Assembly (NCBI GenBank): GCA_038025085.1
Contig: CM076147.1
Coordinates: 28,683,001 to 28,747,000 of the forward strand
Length of the DNA: 64,000 nt
Direction: 5' to 3'
From: Tetragonia tetragonoides
Taxonomy: Eukaryota > Streptophyta > Magnoliopsida > Caryophyllales > Aizoaceae
Shown here: in pieces, positions 1 to 11,140 of the stretch
How positions within the stretch are numbered: the stretch's first letter is position 1
How the letters are laid out: the number at the start of each line of letters is the position of its first letter
Made by a program: the position numbers and the translations under genes
The notes under the pieces: model-generated
Database searches by the model: none
Seen by the model: only the letters and a program-made list of their open reading frames with translations
What the model was told of the DNA's origin: nothing

Positions 1-670
1 ATGATAATAATCATACATATGAACATTGAAACATTTATAAACCATAATTCTCATTCCCAAATGGTACGGAAGCGCAAGGGTATCATGAACAATATCAATT
101 ATATTTGGGAAGTAAGATCTGATGTCAGAAACATTAATTTTAAGATCAACAACAACTACAACTCAACAAAGCATGGTCTGTCGACCCAAAAAAACACGAC
201 AATAACTATTAACTAGGCATGGTTACATGATATGCGTACTAATTTTATTGTATGATACCTCAATTTTAATGCTGAAACGTGCATGCACCCTGTGGATCGG
301 ATCATAACATAATTACGTAAAACAGTAAACAAATGCAATTATTCATCATTGCATTTAATTCCCTTTTAAAAAATAAATCTGCATTTAATGGTTCAAAAAT
401 GGTGAAATCAGAGCAGATCTTTATCAAACGACCAAGAGTAGGAAATACAACTGGAGGTCTAAATATGGAAACAGGAAAAATTATTCATGAATCATGATTA
501 CAGCATACGCTCCATGCAAAAGAAAATTTGCTTGTGCCAAGAACATGCGCACAATCTCAATTCCCACCGATTACCGAAAGGAAAAAGAAACAAAAACGCA
601 ACTCCTCCTTCCACTATAATCTTTATGTACAGTATATATACACAACCTTATTTTATTTATTTAAATTGAA
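1..670. other. Intergenic, no gene recognised
   Basis: This stretch is AT-rich with only short chance ORFs. I see no domain, repeat family or RNA gene before the MITE that begins near 676. Confidence 0.5.
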
Positions 671-675
671 TATTA

Positions 676-929
676 GGGTGCGTTTGTTAGAGCTTACACG
701 GTTAGTTCCGTTTAGGTGTCAATTCAGTGATTTCAAATTCAGTTAAATGATGTTCAGTTCACTTCAGTGGTGCTAACTGCTAAGTTCAGATTCATATTTT
801 TTGTCTCACATATCAAATTGTGTTCAATTCAGTTCAGTTGTGTCCAATTCAGTTCTTTAGTGTCCAGTTTAGTGATATTGTATCCAATTTAGTTCAGTTC
901 TTGTAAGTTCAGCTCTAACAAACGCACCC
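676..929. mobile_element. MITE, copy 1 of a GGGTGCGTTTGTTAGA-ended family
   Basis: The element opens with GGGTGCGTTTGTTAGAGCT and closes with the inverse, AGCTCTAACAAACGCACCC, so it has terminal inverted repeats of about 19 bases. It is flanked on both sides by TATTA (671-675 and 930-934), a candidate target-site duplication. The interior is a run of degenerate CAGTTCAGT/GTTCAGT units. There is no ORF, so it is a non-autonomous DNA element. The same family recurs at 1908-2183. Confidence 0.7.
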
Positions 930-959
930 TATTAGCATAAGTCATTAGTGGTCTATTTC

Positions 960-1275
960 AGCTTGACATGGCAAACATTTAGATCAGGTAATTTTGGACT
1001 CGAGTCATCGGTGAATCGGGTTATTTGCATGTCGTCCATATCTGATCAGGTTTGAATTAGCCATGTGAAATCTCGGGATGAGTCATTTTAACTTTGGGTG
1101 CGGTCATTACCAAATTGATCTTTGCCTGATCGAGTTTGGTTCGGATCTTTATAGAGTTAGATTCCGGCCGGGTGTGTTCGATATAAACTAAACTAAATAA
1201 ATAGTAATCTGTAAGAGAAAAATTGAACTGAACTAAACCAATTAGTGAGTTATAGTGGAAAAGAATACACCCTTG
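960..1275. repeat. Degenerate foldback-type repeat
   Basis: The stretch contains GGATC/GATCAGG-rich text and ends in AAAAGAATACACCCTTGA. Its second half (about 1180-1275) closely resembles 24448-24595: both carry TAGTAATCT, then a TGAACTAAACCAATTA block, then a GAAAAGAA(C/T)ACA end. I read it as a decayed member of a short DNA-element family. The exact ends are uncertain. Confidence 0.4.
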
Positions 1276-1279
1276 ATTA

Positions 1280-1900
1280 TCAGGTTTGATAATACAAGCT
1301 AGTCCCTTGTAATCAAGAGGTTGAAGGATTCAATTCTTGGCTTTTAATTCTTTTGTAGCTTTGTTCAATCAAGACCACCACTAGGGCCTTAGAAGAAAAA
1401 TAGCCTCCTCTTGATGGGAATTTGGTGTAGGGACCTTAGACCCTTGTTTCAGATTTATTTTAATTTGAGGCTACTTGCCTTCAAAGTTCAAACATAAAAT
1501 ACCCTTCAAACTCTCCAAAAACAAGCAATTATTCAATATTTTATAAGAAAAACAAAAGGAAAAGGAAAACGCTTAGTGATATTCATAACAACTTGCATGT
1601 ATTTAATTAGCCTTACATACAAATCAATACAGAATATCAATAATTGAACTTTCATTTCTCAGCATAGCAAACTAAGAAAGACAATATCTTGACAGCCAGA
1701 TTCTATTTGAATGTTACTATCAATCAGTACCCACCATTAAATTGAAGTTCATTGAAGATTTTGCTCCATAAATTTATTTGTGGATCTCTAGCACATTGTG
1801 TTATTATACGGCAATTAATATGAGGTTTTTTATATTTGAAAATGTTTGGTTACGTTTAGTGCCTTACAGCCTATAGGTACTACAGTTTATATATTTTTGA
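1280..1900. other. Intergenic, nothing recognised
   Basis: AT-rich sequence with no long ORF, no recognised repeat end and no RNA gene. Confidence 0.4.
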
Positions 1901-1907
1901 TAAGTAA

Positions 1908-2183
1908 GGGTGTGTTTGTTAGAACTTACACGGTTAGTTCAGTTTAGTTCAGTTTAGGTGTTGATTCAGTGATTTCAAATTCAGTTAAATGATGTTTACA
2001 GTTCAATGGTGCTGAGTTCATAAAAATACTTTTTATCTCACATATCAAGTTGTGTTCAATTCAATTCAGTCATATTCAGTTCAGTTCAGTAGTATCCAGT
2101 TTAGTGAAGTTGAATTCAGTTCAGTTTTAACAAACGCACCCTTTTTTTTTTCTTTTTTTTGATAGGAACAAACAAACGCACCC
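1908..2183. mobile_element. MITE, copy 2 of the GGGTGCGTTTGTTAGA family
   Basis: It begins GGGTGTGTTTGTTAGAACT and ends ACAAACGCACCC, and the interior matches the copy at 676-929 (ACACGGTTAGTTC, TTCAGTGATTTCAAATTCAG). Its right terminus is written twice, at about 2130-2141 and 2172-2183. Between the two lies a T-rich stretch ending in GATAGGAA, which looks like a tail-only retroposon insertion and is reported separately. Confidence 0.7.
2142..2171 (-). mobile_element. Tail-only retroposon footprint inside the MITE
   Basis: About 30 bases consisting of a T run, a C, another T run and GATAGGAA are bracketed by direct copies of AACAAACGCACCC. On the minus strand this reads TTCCTATC followed by a poly(A) tail. 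A LINE or SINE insertion truncated almost at its tail would give this. Confidence 0.45.
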
Positions 2184-2189
2184 TTAATT

Positions 2190-2718
2190 TAGTGACATTT
2201 TATTTCATAAAACTCAGCTTCAAGAAAGTGAGTACCTACAGTTTCTACTCCAAAGGCGCCAATCCATCTATTAGCATCATTCGAAGGCGTCATCCCCATC
2301 TTCTAGGAAGGGTTTTATGAGCCTAAGCAATTATATATGTGCTAAGGAAAAAGACACTACATCCCATAAAACAACACCATCATAAAACATAATTATACTT
2401 ATCCTTTTTGTACAATAACAATCATATTTCTACTCCTGTAGGTAAAATATAGCCTATGTCTATGTCTAGGCGATTACCTCTGATCGTAAAAGACTTTGCT
2501 TTGCCATACCTTCAGCAATGACATTGTCACTTCTCAGGCTGCGGATGATCTTCAAATGTGTCCACTTCTTTGATTGATCGGATGCGATTTAGCATGAAAC
2601 GAGCATTCTATGGTTGTCGTTACTCCATGTTAATGTATTAAGAGACTAATTCAATCGTTAACTCCTTTTGAATGGTACCAAAAGAGTACAATTTACATAA
2701 ATTCTAGCTAATTTAACC
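2190..2718. other. Intergenic, nothing recognised
   Basis: No ORF with recognisable domains and no clear repeat boundary was seen. Confidence 0.4.
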
Positions 2719-2769
2719 GACAAAAGTCCCAAATACTTTTTTTTTTGGTGACAAAAGTCCCAAATACTT
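2719..2769 (-). mobile_element. Tail-only retroposon footprint with 20-bp duplication
   Basis: The 20-base word GACAAAAGTCCCAAATACTT occurs at 2719-2738 and again at 2750-2769. The 11 bases between are a T run plus GGT, which on the minus strand is ACC followed by poly(A). This is the structure expected of a LINE-mediated insertion truncated to its 3' tail. Confidence 0.5.
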
Positions 2770-2840
2770 TAGCTCCTAATTCAAATTGAAATCAGTATTT
2801 ATATCTCTTTGTAAATTTAAAACTAGATATGTATATGAAG

Positions 2841-2940
2841 TTTTTTTTTCTGCCAAGTAGGCACAATGAGGAATTTGGAATTCAAACCTTTGGTACCATC
2901 CCTGATAAATATCCTCACCAAGTATAGTATTTTTCTTGGT
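2841..2940 (-). mobile_element. tRNA-derived SINE, partial
   Basis: On the minus strand the stretch ends in poly(A) (T run at 2841-2849). Just before the tail is the hairpin TGCC-TACTT-GGCA. Further upstream GGTTTGAATTCC (2877-2888) fits an RNA polymerase III box B. A box-A-like TTGGTGAGGAT lies upstream of that. The 5' limit and target-site duplication are not clear. Confidence 0.45.
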
Positions 2941-3079
2941 ATAAAAACTGAATCTACTCCTCCCATCCAATATTATTTGTCTTTTTTAGGCTCCAACTTT
3001 GACCAATTAATTATCCGAAAAACATTTAATCATGGTGTGCAGACCTTCCGTATTCCCCTCAACAGATTGCGAGTCATCT

Positions 3080-3720
3080 AGATGAGGTCAGAAAATGGAA
3101 AAGTCATAAGGCTACAAGGCCACTCATTACATGGAATCCACCATCACAAGGAGTGCTAAAATGGAACATTGACGGCTCATCATATGGGAAGCCGGGGCAA
3201 GCAGGGATTGGTGGTGTACTACGAGATTGCTATGGAGTAATAAAATGTGTGTTCTCTGTATTAGTAGGCATATTGGACTCAAATGAGGCGGAGTTCGTGG
3301 CTATAGTCTTTGCTTTAGAAACATCCCTCCAACGGAATGCAACGATGGACATGAAAATGATAGTGGAGTCCGATTCGCAAAATGCACTTATTTGGTGGCG
3401 AAACAAAAGGGAGTGTTCATGGAGTATGCGTTTCATGTGGAATAAATTGCACAACCTACTGAAAGTCCTGAATACAGTGGAATTTAAGCACACACCCCGA
3501 GAGGCAAATGATATAGTAGATTACTGGGCGAAGTTGGGAGCAAGCAATGAAGGGACATGGATTGCATGGTCTTGAAAGATAATGAGGTACTATGGTTAGA
3601 AAATTGATCCTCTTAATTTGTTTTGCTTTGATGTATTCATACAAGATACCTTGGGTGTTCTTTTGTTTTTTGAGCAAGTTATTTGCTCATTAATAAAATA
3701 GCCTAATTATCAAAAAAAAT
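3080..3720 (+). mobile_element. 5'-truncated LINE, RNase H domain
   Basis: The open stretch 3153-3575 (140 codons) is a plant LINE-type RNase H (RVT_3). NIDGSS, then NEAEF, then VESDS, then EANDIVD supply the expected acidic residues in order. No endonuclease or reverse transcriptase lies upstream, so the copy is truncated. Beyond the stop there is a perfect hairpin, GAGCAA-GTTAT-TTGCTC (3671-3687), then a poly(A) run near 3713-3720. A diverged direct repeat (around 3018 and 3730) may be the target-site duplication, but this is weak. Confidence 0.75.
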
Positions 3721-4243
3721 TAATCCAAAATACGAAAAATATTAAGAATTCCTATGAAAAAAACTTTAAATATATACTTTGAGAAATATATTTGATCAAA
3801 CTTCTGACCTCAAAATATACAAAAAGTAATATTTGATTAATACAAAAATTCGTATGAGCTGACTTCAATGTGAGGCCACTCATACAAGTATGAGGTTATA
3901 TTTAGTTATATAGTCAGCCACTCAGCCTCACCTTGAAACGACCTCAAAACTTATTGATTTATTAATTATAGTGGAGGAAAGAGGGATATTGTTTGTAGTG
4001 TCTTAATAATTTGCCATGCCAGTATGCCACACAACTCACAAGACACCCCCATTAGTCCAATTCCCTCAAAACATGAGTTCCCACTTCCACCTCAAACCTT
4101 TTTCAATCCCCTTGACTATTAAAAGACTCCCTTAATTGCCACAACCCACATGCATGTATCAGTCTCACACTTTCAAAAACAAAAAATTAGTCTTCATTTC
4201 ATTCTCCCACCACTCACCACCCGAAGTCCCACTCCATCACCCT
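3721..4243. other. Intergenic, nothing recognised
   Basis: AT-rich, without recognisable coding or repeat structure. Confidence 0.4.
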
Positions 4244-4916
4244 CATAGCTGTCAAAATTTGATCCGATCTGAAAATTTGACCCATACTGATCCGAAAAGT
4301 CTGGGTCATAAACAAAAAATTCCAACTCAAAACCCGATATATATCGAACCCGAAAAATCGACATTTATTGGGTCAAATCCGAACCCACTCTAGGTCGACC
4401 CGTTGAGTTGGGACGTTCAAAATAAAACATCTCAACATGAGAAAAGTGGATGACAACAAACTTTATCATATCAAATTTTCTTACATATCAACTCACTTTG
4501 ACATTTGTAATTTCATATTTCTTTTAAATGAGGGGTTTTCTAATACTAATGAAACACTTTTTACTAATTGTTATATTGATATGGATTTTGATACTCGTTT
4601 GCATTAGTAAAACCCCAATAACAAGTGAAATCTTTACGACATATTTTTCAAATAAATTAGAACCATATATTTTATGTCTGATATCAGTATAGTGAGGAAA
4701 TTTTTTATTTTAAAGTTGAAAATAGAATTAATTATACAATTATAATCAAAGTAAAAAAAAAGAAGTGTTCAACCCGTTGGGTCGATCCAAACCCAAACAC
4801 ATTGGATCATAAACAAGTATTTCTCAACCTGAAAATAAAACAACCCGACCTATTTAATGACCCGATCAAAAATAACCTGACCCGAACCCGACCTGACCGA
4901 CCTGTTTGACACCTCT
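4244..4916. mobile_element. Foldback element with GACCCGACC-rich ends
   Basis: The left end TAGCTGTCAAA and right end TTTGACACCTCTA form an imperfect inverted repeat. Complementary GGGTC/GACCC-rich text sits just inside both ends. There is no ORF. It resembles the common plant non-autonomous hAT-like class, but I could not find a clean 8-bp duplication. Confidence 0.5.
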
Positions 4917-5439
4917 ACTCACAAGTCACACCTTTCCTTATTTAAAAAAATTCCTCAAATCTTTCAAATAAAAATAAATAAATAAAACTCCTCAAAAGTG
5001 TTGAACTCAACTATTAATTACTTTGAGTCTCCAATTCCAATGTTTTAAAAGTATTTAAATATTAATTGGGAGTCTCAAAATTGGAGGTGACATTATTGTA
5101 CATGATGATGGCTTCTTTATTAAGCTCCTCCCATACTCCCCCAGTTCCCCTTTCCTTAAAACCCCACTTCAAAAATCCTCCACTTCTCCCTTCTCTCTCT
5201 CTCTCTCTCCTCCATTGTACCTCACTGAAAAAGATCACTCCTTTCTTCTATTTTGTCCTCCTTAAACCACATCTTTCTCTTTTTCTCTCTCCTCCAAACA
5301 AAAAACAACAAACTCTCTGATTCTTTTTTTCTCTCTCTGTTTTTTCTCTCTGTTTTTGCTCTGTTTTGGTTCTGCTTTGCTCTGTTTTTGTGCAATGTAG
5401 TAGCCCTTTTATACAAAAACAGAGAGAAAATCTGAAAAA
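4917..5439 (+). promoter_or_regulatory. Promoter and 5' leader region of the ARM gene
   Basis: This stretch precedes the ATG at 5440. It carries a CT-rich tract (5190-5215, CTCTCTCT), typical of plant leaders, and further pyrimidine-rich DNA (5275-5370). I cannot fix a TATA box or start of transcription. Confidence 0.45.
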
Positions 5440-7879
5440 ATGGCAACCCAATGTCACCAACAGCACCAAAACCACCACTTTCGCTTATGGAACTCATTCT
5501 CCACAGCCTCATTTCGTCGCAAACTCATCTCAACTCTCAGCTGCGGCGGTCGCACACACTCCCCTTCCCCAAAAAAACCCAACCCAAAAACCCGACCCGA
5601 AAACCCATCTCAAAATCAACCCCAACCGGTTAAATCCGTATCAGAGAGATCCGGGTCAGAGAAGCTCATGGATCTACTAAACTTATCAGAGGATTCATCT
5701 TCATCACTTAACATTGAAAGGAGAGAGAAAGACAAAGACAAATCCAATGAATATGAAGTGATCAGCATCAATAACAACGTCATTAATGTGGAGGATGACG
5801 TCATTGAGGTGAAGAGAAAAGAGGAGAGACTAGAGGAGTTAAGAATGGCGGTGAAACGGGTGCAGGGTGAGACAGGGGAGGAGAGAGAAAATGGGGCTAA
5901 ATTAGTAAGGGGCTATGCTAAAGAAGATGGTGAAGCTAGAAGTACTTTGGCTATGCTTGGTGCTATTCCTCCTTTGGTTGCTATGATTCATGATGATGAT
6001 AATAATACTGATGGTGATAATGATGGGGTTTTGTCTCAAATTGAAGCTCTTTATGCTCTTCTTAATTTGGGCATTGGCAATGATTTGTAAGTTTTTACTC
6101 ATCTTGATTTTTCTTTTCTTTTCTTTTCATTTTTGAAATTTGCATTGCATGATCAATAATTTGGCTAATTACCCACTAAAAATGAAGGGTAATTTTGATG
6201 AATTAGGAAAAGTTTGTAGGAATTTGATACATTGCATTATTGGGTTTCTTTTTTACTCAATTGAGAAATGCTAAGTTTATTTCCTTTTTTTTTTGTGGGT
6301 GGTTTTTTATGAGATAAGTATGAACTCATCATTGGGTTGCTCAATTTGTAGGATTTTGATCGATTGCGTTTCTGGGTCTTTTTTTTTTGGTTCAAGGGAG
6401 CCAATACAATAAATTTACATACAACGGAATTCGAACCTGTCTCAGTCTTTACCACTACGCCAAGACCTCATTGGAACTCAGCAATGACTGAAAAAAATCT
6501 GCATTTATTTCTAGTGTATTAATTTTATTTAGGCGGTTTGATTTAATGAAATTGAATGCGTGTTCTGGGTATTCTGAGCTAATTTAACGCTTTCTGTCAA
6601 ATTGAAGTTAGAAATTTTTAAAAATGGGGGGTGGCATTTGGGATTTCTACAAGTAAAGGGGAAGAATTTGCTCTTATTTTGGTCGTTTTCATGAATTTTT
6701 TTTGTTTTGTTTTCACTTCTCTGATAATCATGTGAATTGACAGTTTGACGTTTACACTTACTCAAGCTTATCTGCTCTGATTACTCTGCCTTTTTTTCTC
6801 CCTCCTGTGGTAGTATACTGTTGTTTTCCTCTGCAAAGAGAAATTCTCTGAGAAAAAAAAAATTAAAATTTGCTTTAGTGATTTGGTCAAAAAAGGAAAT
6901 CTGATTTTGTGATTTTGCTGGGTTAAGTCATAATAAATTAACAATGTGGTGAATTTTTCTCAGGAATAAAGCAGCTATAGTTCAAGCTGGGGCAGTCCAT
7001 AAGATGCTAAAGAAGATTGAGTCCTCTAATGGCTGTTTAGATTCGGCTGTTTCGGAAGCAATCGTTGCAAATTTCTTAGCATTGAGTGCTTTAGATTCGA
7101 ATAAGCCGATAATTGGCACTTCAGGAGCGATCCCATTTCTTGTTAGCATCCTTGAGGATGCTAATAAGAAATGCAGCTCGCAAGCGAGGCAGGATGCTCT
7201 TCGAGCTCTTTATAATCTCTCCATATCGCCCTCGAATGTTGCATTGATTTCGGAGACTAATTTGATTCGGTTTTTGATAAGCACATTGGGTGATATGGAA
7301 GTGAGTGAGAGAATCCTCTCGATTTTAAGCAATGTAGTTTCATTCCCTGAAGGAAGGAGGGGTATTAGTCGGGTTCCTGATGGATTATCAATTTTGATCG
7401 ATGTGTTGAATTGGACAGACTCAACCGGGTGCCAAGAAAAGGCCTCGTACGTGTTAATGGTGATGGCTCACAAGTCGTATAATGATAGACAAACTATGAT
7501 AGAAGCCGGAATTGGATCAGCATTGCTCGAGTTAACTCTTCTAGGTAGTACATTAGCACAGAAAAGAGCATCAAGGATATTAGAATGTTTGAGGGTAGAT
7601 AAGGGGAAACAAGTTTCTCGGAGATATAATGTTGGTTCAAGTGCAGCTGTTTCTGCTCCGATTTGTGGTACTTCCTCATCATCAGCCGCGAATTACAATA
7701 AGGAAGAGGAGGATATGATGAGCGAGGAGAAGAAAGCGGTTAAGCAATTAGTTCAGCAAAGTTTACAAAACAACATGAAGAGGATTGTCAAGAGGGCTAA
7801 TTTGCCCCAAGATTTCGTGCCTTCGGAACATCTGAAATCGCTCACTATGAGCTCGACCTCAAAGAGCTTACCCTTTTGA
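5440..7879 (+). CDS. Armadillo-repeat protein, 520 residues, 2 exons
   Basis: The exons are 5440-6086 and 6964-7879. The join falls inside a codon (GAT TT|G AAT), with GTAAGT-like donor and CAG acceptor, and gives 520 residues. The first ~70 residues are basic and Ser/Pro-rich. Residues ~70-150 are charged and helical. From ~155 come armadillo repeats: LAMLGAIPPLV, then LYALLNLGIGND, AIVQAGAVHKML, IVANFLALSALDSNKPI, ALRALYNLSI, TLGDMEVSERIL and AQKRASRILECLRVDKGKQV. There is no U-box. The closest group I know is the plant ARM proteins of the At4g31890/At2g25130 type, which are of unsettled function; a scaffolding role is inference. The acidic Asp/Asn run near residue 185 is low-complexity. 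The first ATG of the open frame is used. Confidence 0.93.
6379..6475 (-). mobile_element. tRNA-derived SINE in the ARM gene intron
   Basis: Read on the minus strand, TGGCGTAGTGG (6452-6462) fits pol III box A and GGTTCGAATTCC (6426-6437) fits box B. A poly(A) tail follows (T run at 6379-6388). The spacing between boxes is short (14 bases), suggesting a deletion. GGCTC-CCTT-GAACC just before the tail is a hairpin with one mismatch. Confidence 0.7.
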
Positions 7880-8394
7880 GATGGTGGTAGAAACGTTAGT
7901 TCTCTACCGATCTTCTCGCTTAAAGGTTCGAGTGTAGCTGATTGTAATAGTGGTTATATGTTGATATACAGTAGTTAAAAACGTCGGTAGCTCGTTACGT
8001 ACTCTCTGGCTAGTGTAGTACTAGATGTGTTCATATATAATATAGCACATGTAATGTTAGATTGTTACGGAGTAGCATGTAAAATGTTCATTTTGGTTGG
8101 CAACAATGGCGATCTATGTAGGACCAATAACGTCCTTTTCATCAATGAGTGAATGAAATGAATGAATCAATAATTAAGAGAATGATCTACTACCTTGAAA
8201 GTGAAATGCCGTGCATTTTGTTCTGCATGTAATATGTTGCTACATTTGCCCGAAAGTTCTGGGAACCAATTTAGATCACAAACTTCTATCTGACTATTTC
8301 TGTTCATCTTCATTCAATAAGAGTATTAAGTTCTCACCTAAAACTGTTGTCCGTCATTTTCGCGACAGCCATTGTCCTTCTAAAACTATAGATT
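7880..8394 (+). other. 3' flank of the ARM gene
   Basis: It contains the probable 3' untranslated region and downstream sequence. No second gene is visible. A clear polyadenylation signal could not be assigned. Confidence 0.4.
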
Positions 8395-8565
8395 TACTAC
8401 ATGTTTACTGAATCTAAGACGCGTAAATGGATTGATTTACTACTACATGTTACTGAATCTAAGACGCGTAAATGGAGTGATTTACTACACGTTACTGAAT
8501 CTAAGACGCGTAAATGGAGTGATTAACGTTTAAATAAGACGCGTTTACAGAGTGATTAGATCATT
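8395..8565. repeat. Minisatellite, ~44-bp unit, three full copies plus a remnant
   Basis: The unit contains TTACTGAATCTAAGACGCGT followed by AAATGGA(G/T)TGATTTACTAC. It is repeated three times in a row, and a fourth shortened copy keeps only AAGACGCGTTTACAGAGTGATTA. Each unit has an ACGCGT palindrome, and differences between units are few. Confidence 0.85.
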
Positions 8566-8885
8566 ATAGAATTGACAATGAGGATTAACAATTTGTATTA
8601 TAGTAATTACAGTATTAGCTGCGTTGTTATTGATGAATCCTTTGACCTTAATACTGAATTAGTTTCAAAATGCTGGCCAGAAGGAGAGCAAGGAAATGCT
8701 TGATAAATTATTTGTATAGTTTTAGCACATGGCATGAGGGAGCACAGTTCCCATTTTCTCTCACCTGTCTTGTACTTGATTTTTTTTTTGTTTTAGATTA
8801 GCTGTAAATATTCTTTTCAAAGTTTTTGGATCTGTGGTAATATGGTGGCCCTCAGCAGTTTGTTGGCTTCTACACTGTGTCATGT

Positions 8886-9150
8886 TTTTTCTTTTTCCTC
8901 GTCAAAAAGAGGGGTGCAAGTTAATAGCGATCGAGATATCTTGTTACATTGTGTTCGAACTCTCGTGTTCAACAACCAACATATTAGACTAACTCCAATA
9001 AAGGGCTAGCATAGTTCCTAAAAGCTAGGAGACACAAGGCATGAGAAAAATATGTATTTGTTCCTATGACCTTGCCTTACCAAATTACTTAGGAGTAAGC
9101 TTAGAACCACTAGACCACCACCCTTGTTGGTAATTTGTGTCATATTTTTA
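8886..9150 (-). mobile_element. SINE-like retroposon
   Basis: On the minus strand it opens near GGTGGTCTAGTGGTTCTAAG, which contains a good box A (TGGTCTAGTGG). It carries GAGTTCGAACAC resembling box B, though much further downstream than usual. It ends in the hairpin CCTC-TTTTTGAC-GAGG (8897-8912) and an A-rich tail. A near direct repeat, GCTTCTACACT(G/T)TGT...GTCATG, lies on both sides (about 8867-8885 and 9152-9176) and may be the target-site duplication. Confidence 0.5.
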
Positions 9151-9179
9151 ATGCTTCTACACTTTGTACTGTCATGTAT

Positions 9180-10673
9180 GACATGAACATATGTTAAGCT
9201 TCAATGGCAGGTTCTATTTGGAATTTATTGAAATTTAGTCAATAAGCATAAATAATTAGTACTAGCCACAGTAAAAGTTAAAAGTCTACACAAAATTACA
9301 AAGTACAAATTAAAGTACTAAAACTCTAGACATAGCCATTTATGTTAGGATAGAATTTTTAGTTTAATACCAAGACGAAAAGGGAGACATAAGGCATGTG
9401 AACTCCCACTTAAGATGAGATGTTGTTGAGGTCATTACCCCTCATTAACATGGACATTATCTATGTTAGAAAGCTAGCTCACTGCATATAGTTTGTTTTA
9501 TTTGTTGTTCTTTTTTGAGCTCATATAGATTTTTTTGTTAGTTTCCTTGTTTTGGAAACAGAATAGTGATTAGTGTGCAATGCAATAATTCATTTTGCAT
9601 AGCTTAATTAAAGAAATAACAGCACCAATATCCTCAATGTGGACCCACCAAAGGGTGTATGGATCCTCTATTGTTCCAACACAAAAACTTCTTTAAAAGG
9701 ATGATAACTTTTTAGTGAATAAGGTTTACAGTTCATATTAAGTGAACCCTACATTTCTAAGTAGTAACTCCATTTTATTATGAGTTGGTTCACACAAGAC
9801 TTACTCTTGTTCCAATTCTCTACTGTCAATTTTTCTCTCTATCTCTTTTCTCCAAGTGTTAAAATTAAAAAGACCAATCATGTTCATCTAAGAGTCAAAA
9901 ACTCATTCCCTCAAATCTAAATATGGAACTAAAGAGGACGGACTCTACTGTTCTTTTTGCAACGATAGAGGATCCTCCCCCACCAAACTGCCAAAGGGGG
10001 GTACACTTGTAATAACTCGTCGGTGGCGGAGTTAAACCTAACAAATAAGCCGGTCAAGTTTAGGTCTGGTCATATCAAGTCTTTGATTTTAATCGGCTTT
10101 CGAGTTTGCCAAATTTGATTACACAATCTTCAAATTCGGGTCAACAAAAAATCAAATCTTTTCAAACCGGGTTAAATTTTGTCAACTTTAAATAGGGCTA
10201 TGGACAGTTTGTGTCACTGTTTCGGTGTAAATTTGGGCTGGCAAGGATGTTGGGGCATGGGGTTTGTTTAGTTTAGAGTCTTTGTTTAATGCTTTTATAT
10301 TCCACATCCATAATTTAAGTGCATGCATAATGGTCTCATCAAAAGTTTAAAGTTGCTATTTTTTTTCTTATTGAAAAAAAGGTACGAATGAATGACAATT
10401 AATGCACTTCTCGCTTTATTATATTCGGATTATTATCGTATTCAACAACGAACTCATCGAACAAACTGAACAAGCGAGCACCGCAAGCATTGGCCTTACC
10501 AATATAACAACATCAAGGAACAAATATAGTTGCTACCTTGTTAACAAGAGCTCTTCTTTGTCAAGGTCAAGTGGGGACAAAGAGCTAAAAAGTTGTACAA
10601 GTTTAGAACAACGGCTAATAGCTTGTGACATTATCACACCTCTGTAGCCGTGAGTACTAGAGAAACATACTTT
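9180..10673. other. Intergenic, nothing coding recognised
   Basis: No supported ORF. Part of it (about 10020-10200) has the TCGG/CCGAGTTT-type text seen in other degraded foldback repeats of this window. Confidence 0.4.
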
Positions 10674-10773
10674 TAAGGGCTCGTTCTTTTCATCTTATAT
10701 ATGATGACTGGTAACTGAGAGAAATTGGGCAAAATTGGAAAAAACTGAAAATTTTATATATTTGATTATTTAA

Positions 10774-10774
10774 T

Positions 10775-10831
<57 letters not shown>

Positions 10832-10839
10832 AATAATAA

Positions 10840-10893
<54 letters not shown>
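10774..10893. repeat. (AAC)n then (TAA)n microsatellite
   Basis: A pure (AAC)n run (10774-10830) is followed by (TAA)n, slightly interrupted, to about 10893. Confidence 0.95.
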
Positions 10894-10898
<5 letters not shown>

Positions 10899-11071
10899 TA
10901 ACAATAATAAGAATAATAAATACATTAAAAATAGCAAATAAAAATATTAATAAAAATATTAGTTAAAAAATTAATAATTACATTAACAATAACAATAAAA
11001 ATATTATAATAATAAATAATAAAACTACACTAATAAAAAAAATAGTAATAAAATACATTATTAATAAAATA

Positions 11072-11072
<1 letters not shown>

Positions 11073-11140
<68 letters not shown>
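11073..11140. repeat. (ATT)n microsatellite
   Basis: A run of more than 20 ATT units. It is the reverse complement of the (TAA)n run about 200 bases upstream, in the same element. Confidence 0.95.

Noticed and set aside
5222..5512. Minus-strand ORFs over the ARM gene leader
   Set aside because: They come from the CT-rich leader read backwards (Arg/Lys/Glu low complexity) and have no domain.
8886..9150. Functional tRNA gene
   Set aside because: A box A and a box-B-like word occur, but the spacing and lack of a cloverleaf fit a SINE and not a tRNA.
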